64,000 bases of DNA from contig NZ_QAJP01000005.1 in the NCBI RefSeq assembly GCF_003852535.1, forward strand, positions 18,354-82,353. The letters are read 5' to 3'. Below, piece after piece: positions 9,510 to 19,210 of the stretch (position 1 is the stretch's first letter; each line of letters starts with the position of its first letter). The DNA is from Herminiimonas sp. KBW02 (GTDB taxonomy: Bacteria > Pseudomonadota > Gammaproteobacteria > Burkholderiales > Burkholderiaceae_D). Position numbers and translations under genes: made by a program. The notes under the pieces were generated by a model. That model saw only the letters and a list, made by a program, of their open reading frames with translations, had not been told where the DNA came from and ran no database searches.

Positions 9510-10793
9510 TCAAGGCAGCAGTGATTCCAGTGCAAACAAATCACTGGCAACTTCGCGCTTGCGTATCAGGTGTACCTTGTCGCCATCCACCATGACTTCT
9601 GCTGCTCTGCCGCGGGTGTTGTAGTTGGATGACATGGTCATGCCATACGCACCTGCCGACATGATCGCCAGCAAATCTCCTTCTTCTATCGCCAGCTCAC
9701 GCGAGCGCGCCAGCCAGTCGCCGGACTCGCATACCGGACCGACCACATCGTAGGTCGCGGCCGCGCTAGCGCGTTGTTGCACCGGCAGTACGCCGTGCCA
9801 GGCTTCATACATGGCAGGACGCATCAAGTCATTCATCGCGGCATCAACGATGGCGAAATTTTTGGTTTCGCCGTGTTTGATGTACTGGACTTCGGTCAGC
9901 AGGATGCCCGCATTGCCGACGATGGAGCGACCTGGTTCAAACAAAACCTTGATCGGCGCGCCGCCGTGTTTTTGTTTGCGCCATGCATCTATCTTTGCAA
10001 ACAGGCGCGCCAGATAATCGCCGACTGCGACTGGCTGATCGTTGTCGTAGTTGATGCCGATGCCACCGCCAATATCCAGATGATGCAGATGGATGCCTTC
10101 AGCGTCCAGGGTGTCTATCAGTTCGATCAGTTTGTCTACCGCTTCCAGCAGAGGAGCGTCGTCCAGTAATTGCGAGCCGATATGGCAATCGATACCGACG
10201 ACATCTATGTTGGGCAGAGCGGCTGCGACGCGATAGGTCGTCAGCGTGTCTTCGTAGGCGATACCGAATTTATTGTCTTTCAATCCGGTCGAGATGTAAG
10301 GGTGGGTCTTGGCATCGACGTTCGGATTAACGCGCAGTGAGACTGCAGCCTTTTTGCCCATTTCTGCAGCAACCGCATTCAATCTGTGCAATTCCGGAAT
10401 CGACTCGACGTTGAAGCACAGGATGTCGTGCGACAGGGCAAGTTGCATTTCTTCGCGCGATTTGCCGACACCGGAAAAAATAACTTTGCGTGGTGAGCCG
10501 CCAGCTGCCAATACGCGTAATAATTCGCCACCGGAAACGATGTCGAAACCGGAGCCCAGTTTGCCGAGCAGGTTCAGTACCGCCAGATTGGAGTTCGATT
10601 TGACGGAATAGCAAACCAGCGAGGTTTCATCATTGCGGCCATGCTGTTTGCAGGCGTCAGCATACGCAGAGAAGTTCTCAACCAGCGCAGCTTTGGAATA
10701 GATGTAAGTTGGCGAACCGAATTGTTGGGCGATTTGCGCCAGCGGTGTATCCTCCGCGCAGAGTACACCGTCTTGGTAAGAAAAATGCGACAT
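9510..10793 (-). CDS. lysA: Diaminopimelate decarboxylase
   Basis: A 427-residue fold-type III PLP enzyme catalysing the last step of lysine synthesis, meso-diaminopimelate to lysine. The PLP lysine is Lys65 in CYSVKSN. The glycine-rich phosphate-binding stretch DIGGGIGIN and the C-terminal active-site cysteine motif CESGDW are present. The frame is open further upstream, but ATG 10793 gives the usual N-terminus. The upstream lptM ends 11 bases before lysA, a common pairing in proteobacteria. Confidence 0.96.
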   Translation of the reverse strand: MSHFSYQDGVLCAEDTPLAQIAQQFGSPTYIYSKAALVENFSAYADACKQHGRNDETSLVCYSVKSNSNLAVLNLLGKLGSGFDIVSGGELLRVLAAGGSPRKVIFSGVGKSREEMQLALSHDILCFNVESIPELHRLNAVAAEMGKKAAVSLRVNPNVDAKTHPYISTGLKDNKFGIAYEDTLTTYRVAAALPNIDVVGIDCHIGSQLLDDAPLLEAVDKLIELIDTLDAEGIHLHHLDIGGGIGINYDNDQPVAVGDYLARLFAKIDAWRKQKHGGAPIKVLFEPGRSIVGNAGILLTEVQYIKHGETKNFAIVDAAMNDLMRPAMYEAWHGVLPVQQRASAAATYDVVGPVCESGDWLARSRELAIEEGDLLAIMSAGAYGMTMSSNYNTRGRAAEVMVDGDKVHLIRKREVASDLFALESLLP

Positions 10794-10804
10794 GATTGGT
10801 TGTT

Positions 10805-11026
10805 TTACTTGGTCTCGGATGACGGAGCTGCAGGAGCAGGAGTTTGTGCCGGTATGGTCGGCACGGCTTTCTTGTTTTGCCCGGATGGCGGCTTGGTGCC
10901 CGGCATGTAGAGCGGGCCTTTTTGGCCGCAACCGGCGAGCAGGCTGATGCAGGCAATGCCGGCAAGAGTAGGAAGCAACGCGACGAAGCGCGATAAACCA
11001 GATTGGGACTTCACGATTAGAATCAC
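10805..11026 (-). CDS. lptM: Small LptM-like lipoprotein (YifL family)
   Basis: A 73-residue lipoprotein with a hydrophobic signal and lipobox LLAGC, followed by the short conserved segment GQKGPLYMP characteristic of the LptM/YifL family, then a Pro/Ala/Thr-rich low-complexity tail. In E. coli LptM helps oxidative maturation of the LPS translocon LptD. Translation begins at a GTG, either 11026 or 11014, and neither has a clear Shine-Dalgarno. The position directly upstream of lysA matches other proteobacteria. lptA, lptB and lptC are elsewhere in this window. Confidence 0.82.
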   Translation of the reverse strand: MILIVKSQSGLSRFVALLPTLAGIACISLLAGCGQKGPLYMPGTKPPSGQNKKAVPTIPAQTPAPAAPSSETK

Positions 11027-11054
11027 TGTTTAACGAAACGTGTTGGAGTGTAGC

Positions 11055-11393
11055 ATGACCGAATCAGAATTCCTGAAGCAAGCAGAAGCAACTTTGAGCC
11101 AAATTGAAGCCAGCCTGGAAGATCTGGCTGATAGCAGTGAGCTGGACGTCGAATGCACGCGTAGCGGCAATGTGCTGGAGATCGAGTTTATCGATAACGG
11201 CTCAAAAATCATCGTCAATAGCCAGGCACCCATGCAGGAGCTGTGGGTGGCGGCCAAATCCGGCGGTTTTCATTTCAAGGCCTCGGGCACGCAATGGGTG
11301 AATACACGCGACGGTGCCGAGTTATTCGCTGCCTTGTCGGAAATGGTCAGCCAGCAGGGTAGGATAGCGGTGGTGTTGCAAGACGCACATTAA
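11055..11393 (+). CDS. cyaY: Iron-sulfur cluster assembly protein CyaY (frataxin)
   Basis: A 112-residue bacterial frataxin. The acidic first helix (rich in Glu/Asp over residues 1-35), the strand with ELWVAAKSGGFHF and the C-terminal helix are all as in CyaY. It binds iron and tunes IscS activity in the cytoplasm. ATG 11055 is preceded by GGAG at 11045-11048; an upstream in-frame GTG gives an unnatural N-terminus. It is divergent from lptM-lysA with only 28 bases between the starts, so the promoters overlap. Confidence 0.94.
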   Translation: MTESEFLKQAEATLSQIEASLEDLADSSELDVECTRSGNVLEIEFIDNGSKIIVNSQAPMQELWVAAKSGGFHFKASGTQWVNTRDGAELFAALSEMVSQQGRIAVVLQDAH

Positions 11394-11404
11394 TTGCGGA
11401 TGTA

Positions 11405-11443
11405 AAAAAAGCGGGAAGCCCTCATCAGGCTTCCCGCTTTTTT
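11405..11443. terminator. Strong bidirectional terminator between cyaY and mrcA
   Basis: A 16-bp perfect stem (11405-11420 with 11428-11443) including A- and T-runs, with a 7-base loop, between convergent genes. Confidence 0.92.
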
Positions 11444-11453
11444 ATTGTCAAAA

Positions 11454-13808
11454 TCAGAACAACTCGTTTTTCACTTCATCTTTGGTCGGTGCATTCGACG
11501 GGCTGCTTGCCTCGCCCGCATCCAGGTTGCGTACACCCAATCCCGGCGGGCTTTCTGCGTAGTAGAACTCGCCGTTGACCGTCACGATGCCTTCCGGCAC
11601 GGTACGCTCAACCATAGGCACATCCTTCAGGGCTTTTTGCATGTAGCTGATCCAGATCGGCAATGCCAGGCCGCCACCGGTTTCGCGATTGCCCAGGTTT
11701 TTCGGCTGATCGAAACCTATCCATGCGACACCGACGATATCCGGCTGGTAGCCTGCGAACCAGGCGTCAAAGGAGTCGTTGGTGGTGCCGGTTTTGCCCG
11801 CCAGATCGGTGCGTTTTAGTGCCATGGCTTTGACTGCGGTACCGGAAGTGACGACACCCTTGAGCATGCTATCCATCAGGAAGGCATTGCGCGGGTCGAT
11901 GACGCGATTGTTTTCATCGCCGGCGCGCTCGGGTTTGACTTCAGACAGTGTCTTGCCATTCGCATCGGAGATCCTGGAGATCATGTAAGGGCTGACTTTA
12001 TAGCCGCCATTGGCGAATACGGCATACGCTGCGGCCATTTGCAGTGGTGTGACATTGCCCGCACCCAGTGCCAGTGTCAGATAAGGCGGGTTCTTGTCGG
12101 CATCAAAGCCGAAGCGGGTGATGTATTCCTGGCCGTACTTCGCGCCGATCTTGTGCAGGATGCGGATCGAAATCATATTTTTCGACTTGGCCAGACCTTT
12201 GCGCATGGTCATCGGGCCGTCGTATTTACCGTCATAGTTCTTCGGTTCCCACGGCTGGCCGCCAGTCTGACCGGCATCGAAGCTGATCGGCGCGTCATTG
12301 ATGATGGTGGCCGGCGACAAGCCTTTTTCCAGCGAGGCGGAATAAATAAAAGGCTTGAACGAGGAGCCGGGTTGACGCCACGCCTGGGTCACATGGTTGA
12401 ATTTGTTGCGATTGAAGTCAAAGCCGCCGACCAGTGCACGGATGGCGCCGTCATCCGTGTTGGCTGCGACGAAGGCAGACTGAACTTCCGGCATCTGGAT
12501 GATGCTCCAGCTCTTGCCTTCCTGCATGACGCGGATCACGGCGCCGCGTTTGACACGTTTGTTTGGCGCCGCTTTTTCGCTCAGCAGATTGGCGGCAAAG
12601 GTCAGGCCCGCGCCTTCAATCTGGATTTCTTCACCGGATACCAGTACTGCGCGTACCAGCTTGGGTGTGGCTTCCAGTACGACGGCGGCGACCAGGTCGT
12701 CACTATCCGGGTGATTGGCCAGTTCGACTTCAATTGCTGCTTCGGCCTCTTCCTTGTTGTCAGGGATTTCGATAAAGCTTTCCGGGCCGCGATAACCATG
12801 GCGTTTTTCGTAATCCATGACGCCACGACGTACCGCGAGGTAGGCGGCGTCCTGATCGGCTTTGGTGATGGTGGTAAACACGTTCAGGCCGCGGGTATAG
12901 GTTTCTTCCTTGAATTGTTCGTATACCAATTGACGGGTCATTTCGGCCACGTATTCGGCATGTACGCCAAACTCGCTGCTATTTGTCTTGATCTTGAGCT
13001 CTTCATCCTTGGCTTGCATGTACTGCGGCTCGCTGATGTAGCCGAGCTGGTACATGCGCTGCAAAATGTATTGCTGGCGTGCTTTTGCGCGTTTTGGATT
13101 GACGACCGGATTGTAGGCTGACGGCGCTTTTGGCAGGCCGGCCAGCATCGCTGCTTCGGCGATGGTGATTTGCTGCAGCTTCTTGCCATAGTAAATCTGT
13201 GCAGCGGAGGAGAAGCCGTAAGCACGTTGTCCCAGATAGATTTGGTTCATATAGACCTCGAGAATCTGATCCTTGGTCAGGTTCTTCTCGATTTTCCACG
13301 CCAGCAATACTTCGTAAATCTTGCGTTTCAGCGTCTGTTCGCTGGACAGGAAGAAGTTGCGCGCCACCTGTTGTGTAATGGTAGACGCGCCCTGGCGTGC
13401 GCCGCCGCTCAGGTTGTGTACGGCCGCGCGCACGATACCGACATAGTCAACGCCGCCGTGCTCAAAGAAACGGTCATCTTCGATCGCCAATACGGCTTTC
13501 TTCATGATGTCCGGAATTTCCCTGATGTGGACTAAATTCCTTCTTTCTTCGCCAAATTCGCCAATTAACACGTTATCTGCAGAGAAGATGCGCAGCGGTA
13601 TCTTCGGCCGGTAATCGGTCAGCGAGTCCAGTGCCGGCAAGTTCGGATAGGCCATGGCCAGGGCAAACACCAGTATCAATGCACCTATTACACCGAGGCC
13701 GGTAATCAGGCCGATTACGCCGAGGGTGAGTCGTAGCGCCAGATTCGGTGCGCGTTTTTTTGGTGATTTTGATTCAGTGCTATCGGACGATGATTGTTTG
13801 GAAGCCAT
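11454..13808 (-). CDS. mrcA: Penicillin-binding protein 1A (bifunctional transglycosylase/transpeptidase)
   Basis: A 784-residue class A PBP that polymerises and cross-links peptidoglycan. A cytoplasmic tail and membrane anchor (about residues 29-53) are followed by the GT51 domain with catalytic Glu110 in EDDRFFEHGG and the motif GASTITQQVARN. The transpeptidase domain has the SxxK motif in PGSSFKPF (near residue 482), SKN and KTGTTN (near residue 673). An OB-like insert separates the domains, as in PBP1A. It is divergent from pilM, the arrangement also found in Pseudomonas and other pilMNOPQ organisms. Confidence 0.96.
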   Translation of the reverse strand: MASKQSSSDSTESKSPKKRAPNLALRLTLGVIGLITGLGVIGALILVFALAMAYPNLPALDSLTDYRPKIPLRIFSADNVLIGEFGEERRNLVHIREIPDIMKKAVLAIEDDRFFEHGGVDYVGIVRAAVHNLSGGARQGASTITQQVARNFFLSSEQTLKRKIYEVLLAWKIEKNLTKDQILEVYMNQIYLGQRAYGFSSAAQIYYGKKLQQITIAEAAMLAGLPKAPSAYNPVVNPKRAKARQQYILQRMYQLGYISEPQYMQAKDEELKIKTNSSEFGVHAEYVAEMTRQLVYEQFKEETYTRGLNVFTTITKADQDAAYLAVRRGVMDYEKRHGYRGPESFIEIPDNKEEAEAAIEVELANHPDSDDLVAAVVLEATPKLVRAVLVSGEEIQIEGAGLTFAANLLSEKAAPNKRVKRGAVIRVMQEGKSWSIIQMPEVQSAFVAANTDDGAIRALVGGFDFNRNKFNHVTQAWRQPGSSFKPFIYSASLEKGLSPATIINDAPISFDAGQTGGQPWEPKNYDGKYDGPMTMRKGLAKSKNMISIRILHKIGAKYGQEYITRFGFDADKNPPYLTLALGAGNVTPLQMAAAYAVFANGGYKVSPYMISRISDANGKTLSEVKPERAGDENNRVIDPRNAFLMDSMLKGVVTSGTAVKAMALKRTDLAGKTGTTNDSFDAWFAGYQPDIVGVAWIGFDQPKNLGNRETGGGLALPIWISYMQKALKDVPMVERTVPEGIVTVNGEFYYAESPPGLGVRNLDAGEASSPSNAPTKDEVKNELF

Positions 13809-14199
13809 GCAGGGAGGAAAAGTGAGGGGTCGATATTCGAGCCATTATAGCTGTCTGCCGCGTGGGGGCGTGATTGTTACAAGAACTCGTTTAATAAAAA
13901 TATGCGCCAGTGATCACGTGATTATTTGCGAAATAAGTTCTAAAACCGCGCTAATTGCAACATCGGTTTTTCCGCGTGGATTTTTGGCAACGGATTTGCA
14001 AATTACTTTGTGGAAAGTGCTTTACACTTTTGAAGGCTTGTTGCTACGATTTAATGTAACGTTTTACCAATGTGCTCTAAATATAAGTTTTTAAACGATT
14101 TTTATTAAAAAAATCATACTTTTCATTCCGCTCGGGTTTTTGACAAGCTAAACGGCATGGCGTTCACATACTAAACAACGTTTCTGGGGAGAACTGCCC
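13809..14199. other. AT-rich intergenic region between mrcA and pilM
   Basis: These 391 bases should contain the divergent promoters. I see a perfect 10-base palindrome ATCACGTGAT at 13913-13922 and a -35-like TTGACA at 14140-14145 without a good -10 at normal spacing. A plus-strand ORF overlapping mrcA and this region shows no protein-like character. No RNA gene is recognisable. Confidence 0.5.
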
Positions 14200-15282
14200 T
14201 TGGCTTTAGATTTTGGCTCATTATTCGGCAAGAAAAATCCGCCATTGATAGGTTTGGATATTAGTAGTTCCGGGGTGAAACTCGTTGAATTGTCCGAGGT
14301 TGGGAAAAACGAGCTGCGTTTGGAGTGTTTCGCCTCAGAACCATTGCCGCGTGGTGCGGTGGTGGACGGTAATATCGAAAATATCGATCAGGTGTCGGAT
14401 GCCGTGCTGCGCGTGTGGAAAAAAAGTGGCACGCGCGCCAAGGTAGCAGCCATGGGTATGCCGCCCGCTTCCGTTATTACCAAAAAAATCATACTTCCCA
14501 GCAATTTGTCGGAAGAGGGACTGGAATTGCAGGTCGAAACCGAGGCCAGCCAGTACATTCCGTTTGCGCTGGATGAAGTGCGCCTCGACTTTGATGTGAT
14601 CGGTCTGGTTGATAATTCGCCGGATGACGTCGAAGTCATGCTCGCCGCAACCCGCAAGGAAAAAGTCGAAGACCGGGTTGCTGTTGCCGAAGCTGCAGGC
14701 CTCAAGCCGACCATCATGGACATAGAGTCTTATGCTGCGCGTGCAGCGATCTCCCGCCTGACCGAGCAAATGCCGAATCGTGCCAAAGGACAAATCCTGG
14801 CGTTGTTCCAGATCGGCTCGCAAGTCATGCATGTATCCATGTTGCTGGACGACCAATTGATTTACGAGCGTGAACAACCGTTTGGCGGTCATCAATTGAC
14901 GCAAGAGATAGTGCGGACCTACGGCTTGTCGTATGAAGAAGCTGAAGTCAAAAAACGTAACAATGATTTGCCGGACGGTTATCAGACCGAAATCCTCGAG
15001 CCTTTCCTGGAAACGGCGGCGCAGGAAGTAACACGCGCGATTCAGTTCTTCTTTACCTCCACTCCCTATACCCGTGTCGACCAGTTATTCCTGGCTGGCG
15101 GCTGCGCGATTATTCCGGGCATGGTGGATACCGTTGCGAATCGCACCAAATTATCGGCTTCGGTAGTCAGTCCGTTTAAGGGCATGCAGTTGAGTTCAAA
15201 TGTGCGTGAGAAGCAGTTGCGTATCGAAGCGCCCGCATACCTGGTGGCGTGTGGTCTGGCGATGCGGAGGTTTGACCGATGA
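14200..15282 (+). CDS. pilM: Type IV pilus inner-membrane platform protein PilM
   Basis: A 360-residue actin-like ATPase-fold protein (SHS2/FtsA-like) that sits on the cytoplasmic face and binds the N-terminus of PilN. The phosphate-1 motif IGLDISSSGVKLVEL is near residue 18. The start is TTG 14200, supported by GGGGAGAA at 14187-14194 and by the N-terminus MALDFGSLF. It is the first gene of pilMNOPQ; its stop overlaps the pilN start by four bases. Confidence 0.95.
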   Translation: MALDFGSLFGKKNPPLIGLDISSSGVKLVELSEVGKNELRLECFASEPLPRGAVVDGNIENIDQVSDAVLRVWKKSGTRAKVAAMGMPPASVITKKIILPSNLSEEGLELQVETEASQYIPFALDEVRLDFDVIGLVDNSPDDVEVMLAATRKEKVEDRVAVAEAAGLKPTIMDIESYAARAAISRLTEQMPNRAKGQILALFQIGSQVMHVSMLLDDQLIYEREQPFGGHQLTQEIVRTYGLSYEEAEVKKRNNDLPDGYQTEILEPFLETAAQEVTRAIQFFFTSTPYTRVDQLFLAGGCAIIPGMVDTVANRTKLSASVVSPFKGMQLSSNVREKQLRIEAPAYLVACGLAMRRFDR

Positions 15283-15890
15283 TCCGTATCAATTTATTAC
15301 CGCATCGTGAAGAGCGGCGCAAACAGCGACAAAAGGATTTTGTTGCATTGATGCTGTTGAGCGGGATTTTCGGCGCCTTGATCGTGATCGCGGTCGGTAC
15401 TTACTTTTCCGCGCAACTGTCAGAACAACAGGCGCGCAATATGTTCATCAAGGCAGAGAACACACGACTTGATGGTGAAATCAAGGAAGTGGCGAATCTG
15501 AAGCAGGAGATCGAAGCACTGAAGGCGCGTCAGCAAGCGGTAGAAGATTTGCAAAGCGATCGCAACCAGCCGGTGTACCTGATGGATGAGTTGGCACAGC
15601 AAGTGCCGGAAGGCGTCTATCTGAAATCCTTTAAACAGGATGGGCAACGTGTACTCCTGAATGGCTACGCCCAGTCGAATGAGCGCGTATCTGAATTGTT
15701 GCGCAATCTGGGCAATCACTCGCCGTGGCTGGAGCGTCCGGACTTGATCGAAATTCGTTCCACCGGCATCGGCGCGGGCAAGGATGCGAAGAAAGTCTTT
15801 GAATTCACCATCAATGCCGGCATCAAGCGTCCACGTGACCAGGATCCCGCCGTTGCCGCTGCGCCAGTCGCTGCGCCACGGAAACCTTGA
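15279..15890 (+). CDS. pilN: Type IV pilus assembly protein PilN
   Basis: A 203-residue bitopic membrane protein. The short N-terminal IRINLLPHRE segment is the conserved PilM-binding motif (INLLP), followed by one membrane helix near residues 22-44, a coiled-coil stretch and a periplasmic ferredoxin-like domain. It pairs with PilO in the alignment complex that links the inner-membrane motor to the secretin. It overlaps pilM (ATGA) and is followed by pilO after 15 bases. Confidence 0.95.
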   Translation: MIRINLLPHREERRKQRQKDFVALMLLSGIFGALIVIAVGTYFSAQLSEQQARNMFIKAENTRLDGEIKEVANLKQEIEALKARQQAVEDLQSDRNQPVYLMDELAQQVPEGVYLKSFKQDGQRVLLNGYAQSNERVSELLRNLGNHSPWLERPDLIEIRSTGIGAGKDAKKVFEFTINAGIKRPRDQDPAVAAAPVAAPRKP

Positions 15891-15905
15891 TATGAGACAG
15901 GCACC

Positions 15906-16562
15906 ATGGCAGATCTGAAAAATATTGGGGAATCGATCAGCTCACAGTTCCGTGACCTGAACGGCTTGCATCCTGGCCAGTGGCCGATAGTGCCGCGCAT
16001 GTTGTGTGCCGCAGGTGTGATGGTGGCGGTGCTCGGGGTAGGCTGGTATCTGTACTGGAGTGATCAGCTCGACGAACTGGATCGCGCAGTGGCTGAAGAG
16101 GTAACGCTGAAGGATGCGTATAAGTCCAAGGTGCAGCAGGCTATCAACCTGGTCGGTTTGCGCAAGCAAAAAGAACAGGTGAACGAATACGTTTCCACCC
16201 TGGAAAAACAATTGCCGAGCAAGGCTGAGATGGATGCCTTGTTATCAGACATTAACCAGGCTGGTCTGGGGCGCGGACTTGCTTTTGAATTGTTCAAGCC
16301 AGGACAAGTCGTGGTGCGTGATTACTACGCCGAGTTGCCGATTGTGATCAAGGTGACCGGCAGTTATCACGACGTCGGCGCATTCTCCAGCGATATCGCG
16401 AATTTGCCGCGGATTGTGACCCTGAACAATATGAATCTGGTGGTGGCGAAGGGTAATACCCTGACCCTGGATGCGGTAGCCAAGACCTTCCGTTATCTGG
16501 ATGAAGAGGAAGTCGCGGCGCAACGTAAAGCGGCTGCAGGCAACAAAAAAGGTGGCAAATGA
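15906..16562 (+). CDS. pilO: Type IV pilus assembly protein PilO
   Basis: A 218-residue bitopic protein with a cytoplasmic N-terminal tail, one membrane helix near residues 30-48, a heptad-rich coiled coil and a periplasmic domain. It forms heterodimers with PilN and carries PilP. Its last codons overlap the pilP start, consistent with translational coupling. The Lys/Gly-rich C-terminus is unremarkable. Confidence 0.94.
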   Translation: MADLKNIGESISSQFRDLNGLHPGQWPIVPRMLCAAGVMVAVLGVGWYLYWSDQLDELDRAVAEEVTLKDAYKSKVQQAINLVGLRKQKEQVNEYVSTLEKQLPSKAEMDALLSDINQAGLGRGLAFELFKPGQVVVRDYYAELPIVIKVTGSYHDVGAFSSDIANLPRIVTLNNMNLVVAKGNTLTLDAVAKTFRYLDEEEVAAQRKAAAGNKKGGK

Positions 16563-17113
16563 TGATGCCTATCTCTACCCGTATCCCCGTCACTAAGTCC
16601 GCCACCATGCTTGTACTGGCGCTGAGCCTTTCCGCTTGCGGCGATAGCGGCACTGCTGATGTCAGCCAGTGGATGAAGGAGGTGCGTCAGCAGACGCGTG
16701 TATCCATCAAGCCCTTATCCGAACCGAAAAAATTTACGCCGTTCAGCTACGACGCCAAGAATCGCGAAGATCCGTATAGCCCGAATAAACTGGCGATGGC
16801 TTTAGCCAAGGCGCGCAAGGATGGCGGCACCATACGTCCGGATCTGGATAGACGTCGTGAGGCACTGGAAAGTTTTCCGCTGGATACCGTGGTCATGGTC
16901 GGCACACTGACCAAGCCCGGTTTGACCTATGCCTTGCTGCAAGTCGATAAGTCGATTTACCAGGTCAAGGTGGGCAACTACGTCGGGCAAAACCTCGGCA
17001 TGGTGACAAAAATTACTGATGGTGATGTGTCGTTGAAGGAAGTAGTTCAGGATGCGGCCGGTGACTGGGTCGAGCGTGAAGCCAAGCTGGAGTTGCAGGA
17101 GTCGCAAAAATGA
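16559..17113 (+). CDS. pilP: Type IV pilus lipoprotein PilP
   Basis: A 184-residue lipoprotein with signal peptide and lipobox LSAC, followed by an extended linker and the small beta-sandwich HR domain near residues 100-170. That domain contacts the N0 domain of PilQ, so PilP bridges PilNO to the secretin. It overlaps pilO upstream and pilQ downstream by four bases each. Confidence 0.94.
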   Translation: MMMPISTRIPVTKSATMLVLALSLSACGDSGTADVSQWMKEVRQQTRVSIKPLSEPKKFTPFSYDAKNREDPYSPNKLAMALAKARKDGGTIRPDLDRRREALESFPLDTVVMVGTLTKPGLTYALLQVDKSIYQVKVGNYVGQNLGMVTKITDGDVSLKEVVQDAAGDWVEREAKLELQESQK

Positions 17114-19209
17114 TCACGCTACAAAAACAATTCAAAAGTTCTCAAGGGATGGTGCAAAAAATGTGGCGACTTTCTGCGTTTGTCGGTCTCTTATTCATCG
17201 GCGGTGTAGCCACCGCACAGGAAAACGCGATTCAATCCATCACGGCGAATCAGCAAGGTTCCAATATCGTCGTGAAAGTCGCATTGAAGAACCCGCTGGC
17301 CAAACCGCCGGTCGGATTTACGATTAATAGCCCGGCCCGCATCGCACTGGATTTCGCCAATACCGCGAATGGAACCGGCAAAGGTCTGCAGGATATTGGT
17401 CTGGGCGACGTACGCAACGCCAATATTGTCCAGGTCGGCGATCGTTCACGCCTGGTTTTTAATCTGACGCGTCCTCTCAACTACGCAACGACTGTCGATG
17501 CCAATACGGTCATCGTCACGATAGATGGCACAGGCGCGATTCCGACGCCGCTGAATGCCATTGGCTTGCCGGTTCCGACACCACAGACAAATGCAGGGCG
17601 ACAAGCCTTGCGTGATATCGATTTTCGTCGTGGCAATAACGGTGAAGGTCGTATCGTCGTCGATTTACCTAACAACCAGGTTGCTGTAGACGTTCGTCAA
17701 CAAGGTAAAAAAATCGAAGTCGATTTCATGAAAGCGACTTTGCCGGAAGTATTGCGCCGTCGTCTGGATGTGGCTGATTTCGGTACCCCGGTGAATATAG
17801 TCACGACCACACAACAAGGCGATAACGTGCACATGACCATTGAGCCCAAGGGTTCGTGGGAGCACAGCGCCTATCAGAGCGATACCCAACTGGTCATCGA
17901 AGTGAAGCCATTGAAGGAAGAGCCGAACAAGCTCGGCCAGGGCGTACGTGATTATCGTGGCGATAAACTGTCGCTGAATTTCCAGAACGTGGAAGTGCGC
18001 GCTGTACTGCAAGTCATTGCCGACTTTACCGGCCTGAACATCATTACCAGCGACACCGTCAGCGGCAACCTGACTTTGCGTCTGAAGGATGTGCCCTGGG
18101 ATCAGGCACTGGATATCGTGATGCAGGCCAAGGGTCTGGATATGCGCAAGAACGGCTCCGTGCTGTGGATCGCGCCACGTGATGAGTTGCTGACCAAAGA
18201 AAAACTGGAGCTGGAACAGCGCGCACAAATTGCAGAACTGGAACCAATCAAGACAGAAACCTTCCAGCTCAATTATCAAAAAGCGGAATCGTTCAAACAG
18301 ATTTTCGGTATTGATGGCGGTAGCCGCAGCATCCTGACCAAGCGTGGTAGTGCAGTGGTTGATCCACGTACCAATCAGCTGTTCATTACAGATATTGCAT
18401 CCAAACTCGAAGAAATTCGTGCATTGGTACTGAAGACTGATATTGCGACCCGCCAGGTGATGATCGAGGCGCGTATCGTCGAAGCGGATGACAAGTTCAG
18501 CAGCAGCCTTGGTGCGAAGTTGTCCTTCGGCGTCTCTAACCAGGGCAATTTTGAGCTGGGTGGCCGCCAAACCAGCACGACTACTGCCGTGGGGCAGCCG
18601 ACGATAGGGGGCAGTGCGGTCAATTTGCCAGCGAGCGCGATTAACAGCAACACTCCAGGTTCGGTCGCTCTGACCCTGTTCAATGCGGCGGCGACCCGCT
18701 TTATTGGCCTGGAATTGTCGGCACTGGAAGCGGACGGTAAAGGTAAAGTCATCTCCAGCCCGCGTGTCATTACTGCTGATCAATTGAAAGCCCTGATCGA
18801 GCAAGGTACGGAGTTGCCGTATCAACAAGCGACCAGTAGCGGCGCGACCAGCGTGTCTTTCCGCAAAGCGAACCTGAAGCTGGAAGTGACACCGCAGATT
18901 ACACCTGACGGTAATGTGATCCTGGACGTAGACGTGAATAAGGATACGGTCGGTGTTGAAACCCGTTCCGGCTTTGCGATTGATACCAAACACGTGAAAA
19001 CCCAGGTCCTGATCGATAACGGCGGTACCGTGGTGATCGGCGGTATTTTCCAGCAAACGGAGCGTGATTCAGTGTCAAAAGTGCCATTCTTCGGTGATAT
19101 CCCGGTCTTTGGTAATTTGTTCAAAACCACGGGTCGCACCAACGACAAGACTGAATTGCTGATCTTCCTGACACCTAAAATTCTGACTGACAAGGTCTCA
19201 ATCAGGTAG
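17110..19209 (+). CDS. pilQ: Type IV pilus secretin PilQ
   Basis: A 699-residue outer-membrane secretin. After a signal peptide come two AMIN-type peptidoglycan-binding domains (roughly residues 40-250), N0 and N1 domains (about 280-430) and the secretin core. The core contains [15 protein letters not shown] near the C-terminus, the conserved secretin signature. The multimer is the channel through which the type IV pilus leaves the cell. It is the last pil gene of the operon; the next start codon is one base after its stop. Confidence 0.96.
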   Translation: MITLQKQFKSSQGMVQKMWRLSAFVGLLFIGGVATAQENAIQSITANQQGSNIVVKVALKNPLAKPPVGFTINSPARIALDFANTANGTGKGLQDIGLGDVRNANIVQVGDRSRLVFNLTRPLNYATTVDANTVIVTIDGTGAIPTPLNAIGLPVPTPQTNAGRQALRDIDFRRGNNGEGRIVVDLPNNQVAVDVRQQGKKIEVDFMKATLPEVLRRRLDVADFGTPVNIVTTTQQGDNVHMTIEPKGSWEHSAYQSDTQLVIEVKPLKEEPNKLGQGVRDYRGDKLSLNFQNVEVRAVLQVIADFTGLNIITSDTVSGNLTLRLKDVPWDQALDIVMQAKGLDMRKNGSVLWIAPRDELLTKEKLELEQRAQIAELEPIKTETFQLNYQKAESFKQIFGIDGGSRSILTKRGSAVVDPRTNQLFITDIASKLEEIRALVLKTDIATRQVMIEARIVEADDKFSSSLGAKLSFGVSNQGNFELGGRQTSTTTAVGQPTIGGSAVNLPASAINSNTPGSVALTLFNAAATRFIGLELSALEADGKGKVISSPRVITADQLKALIEQGTELPYQQATSSGATSVSFRKANLKLEVTPQITPDGNVILDVDVNKDTVGVETRSGFAIDTKHVKTQVLIDNGGTVVIGGIFQQTERDSVSKVPFFGDIPVFGNLFKTTGRTNDKTELLIFLTPKILTDKVSIR

Positions 19210-19210
19210 G

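Noticed and set aside
12039..13121. Long open frame on the plus strand opposite mrcA
   Set aside because: It lies fully inside the PBP1A gene on the other strand, has no ribosome-binding site and its composition is that of an antisense shadow (many Arg, His, Phe, Cys).
13654..14094. Plus-strand ORF spanning the mrcA start and intergenic region
   Set aside because: The first part is antisense to mrcA and the rest has AT-rich composition without domain or ribosome-binding site.
14140..14174. TTGACA before pilM as a sigma-70 promoter
   Set aside because: The -35 is perfect but no -10 with acceptable spacing follows (TTCACA at 17 bases, TACTAA at 23).
17665..19056. Long open frame on the minus strand opposite pilQ
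   Set aside because: Antisense to the secretin gene; no protein-like features.
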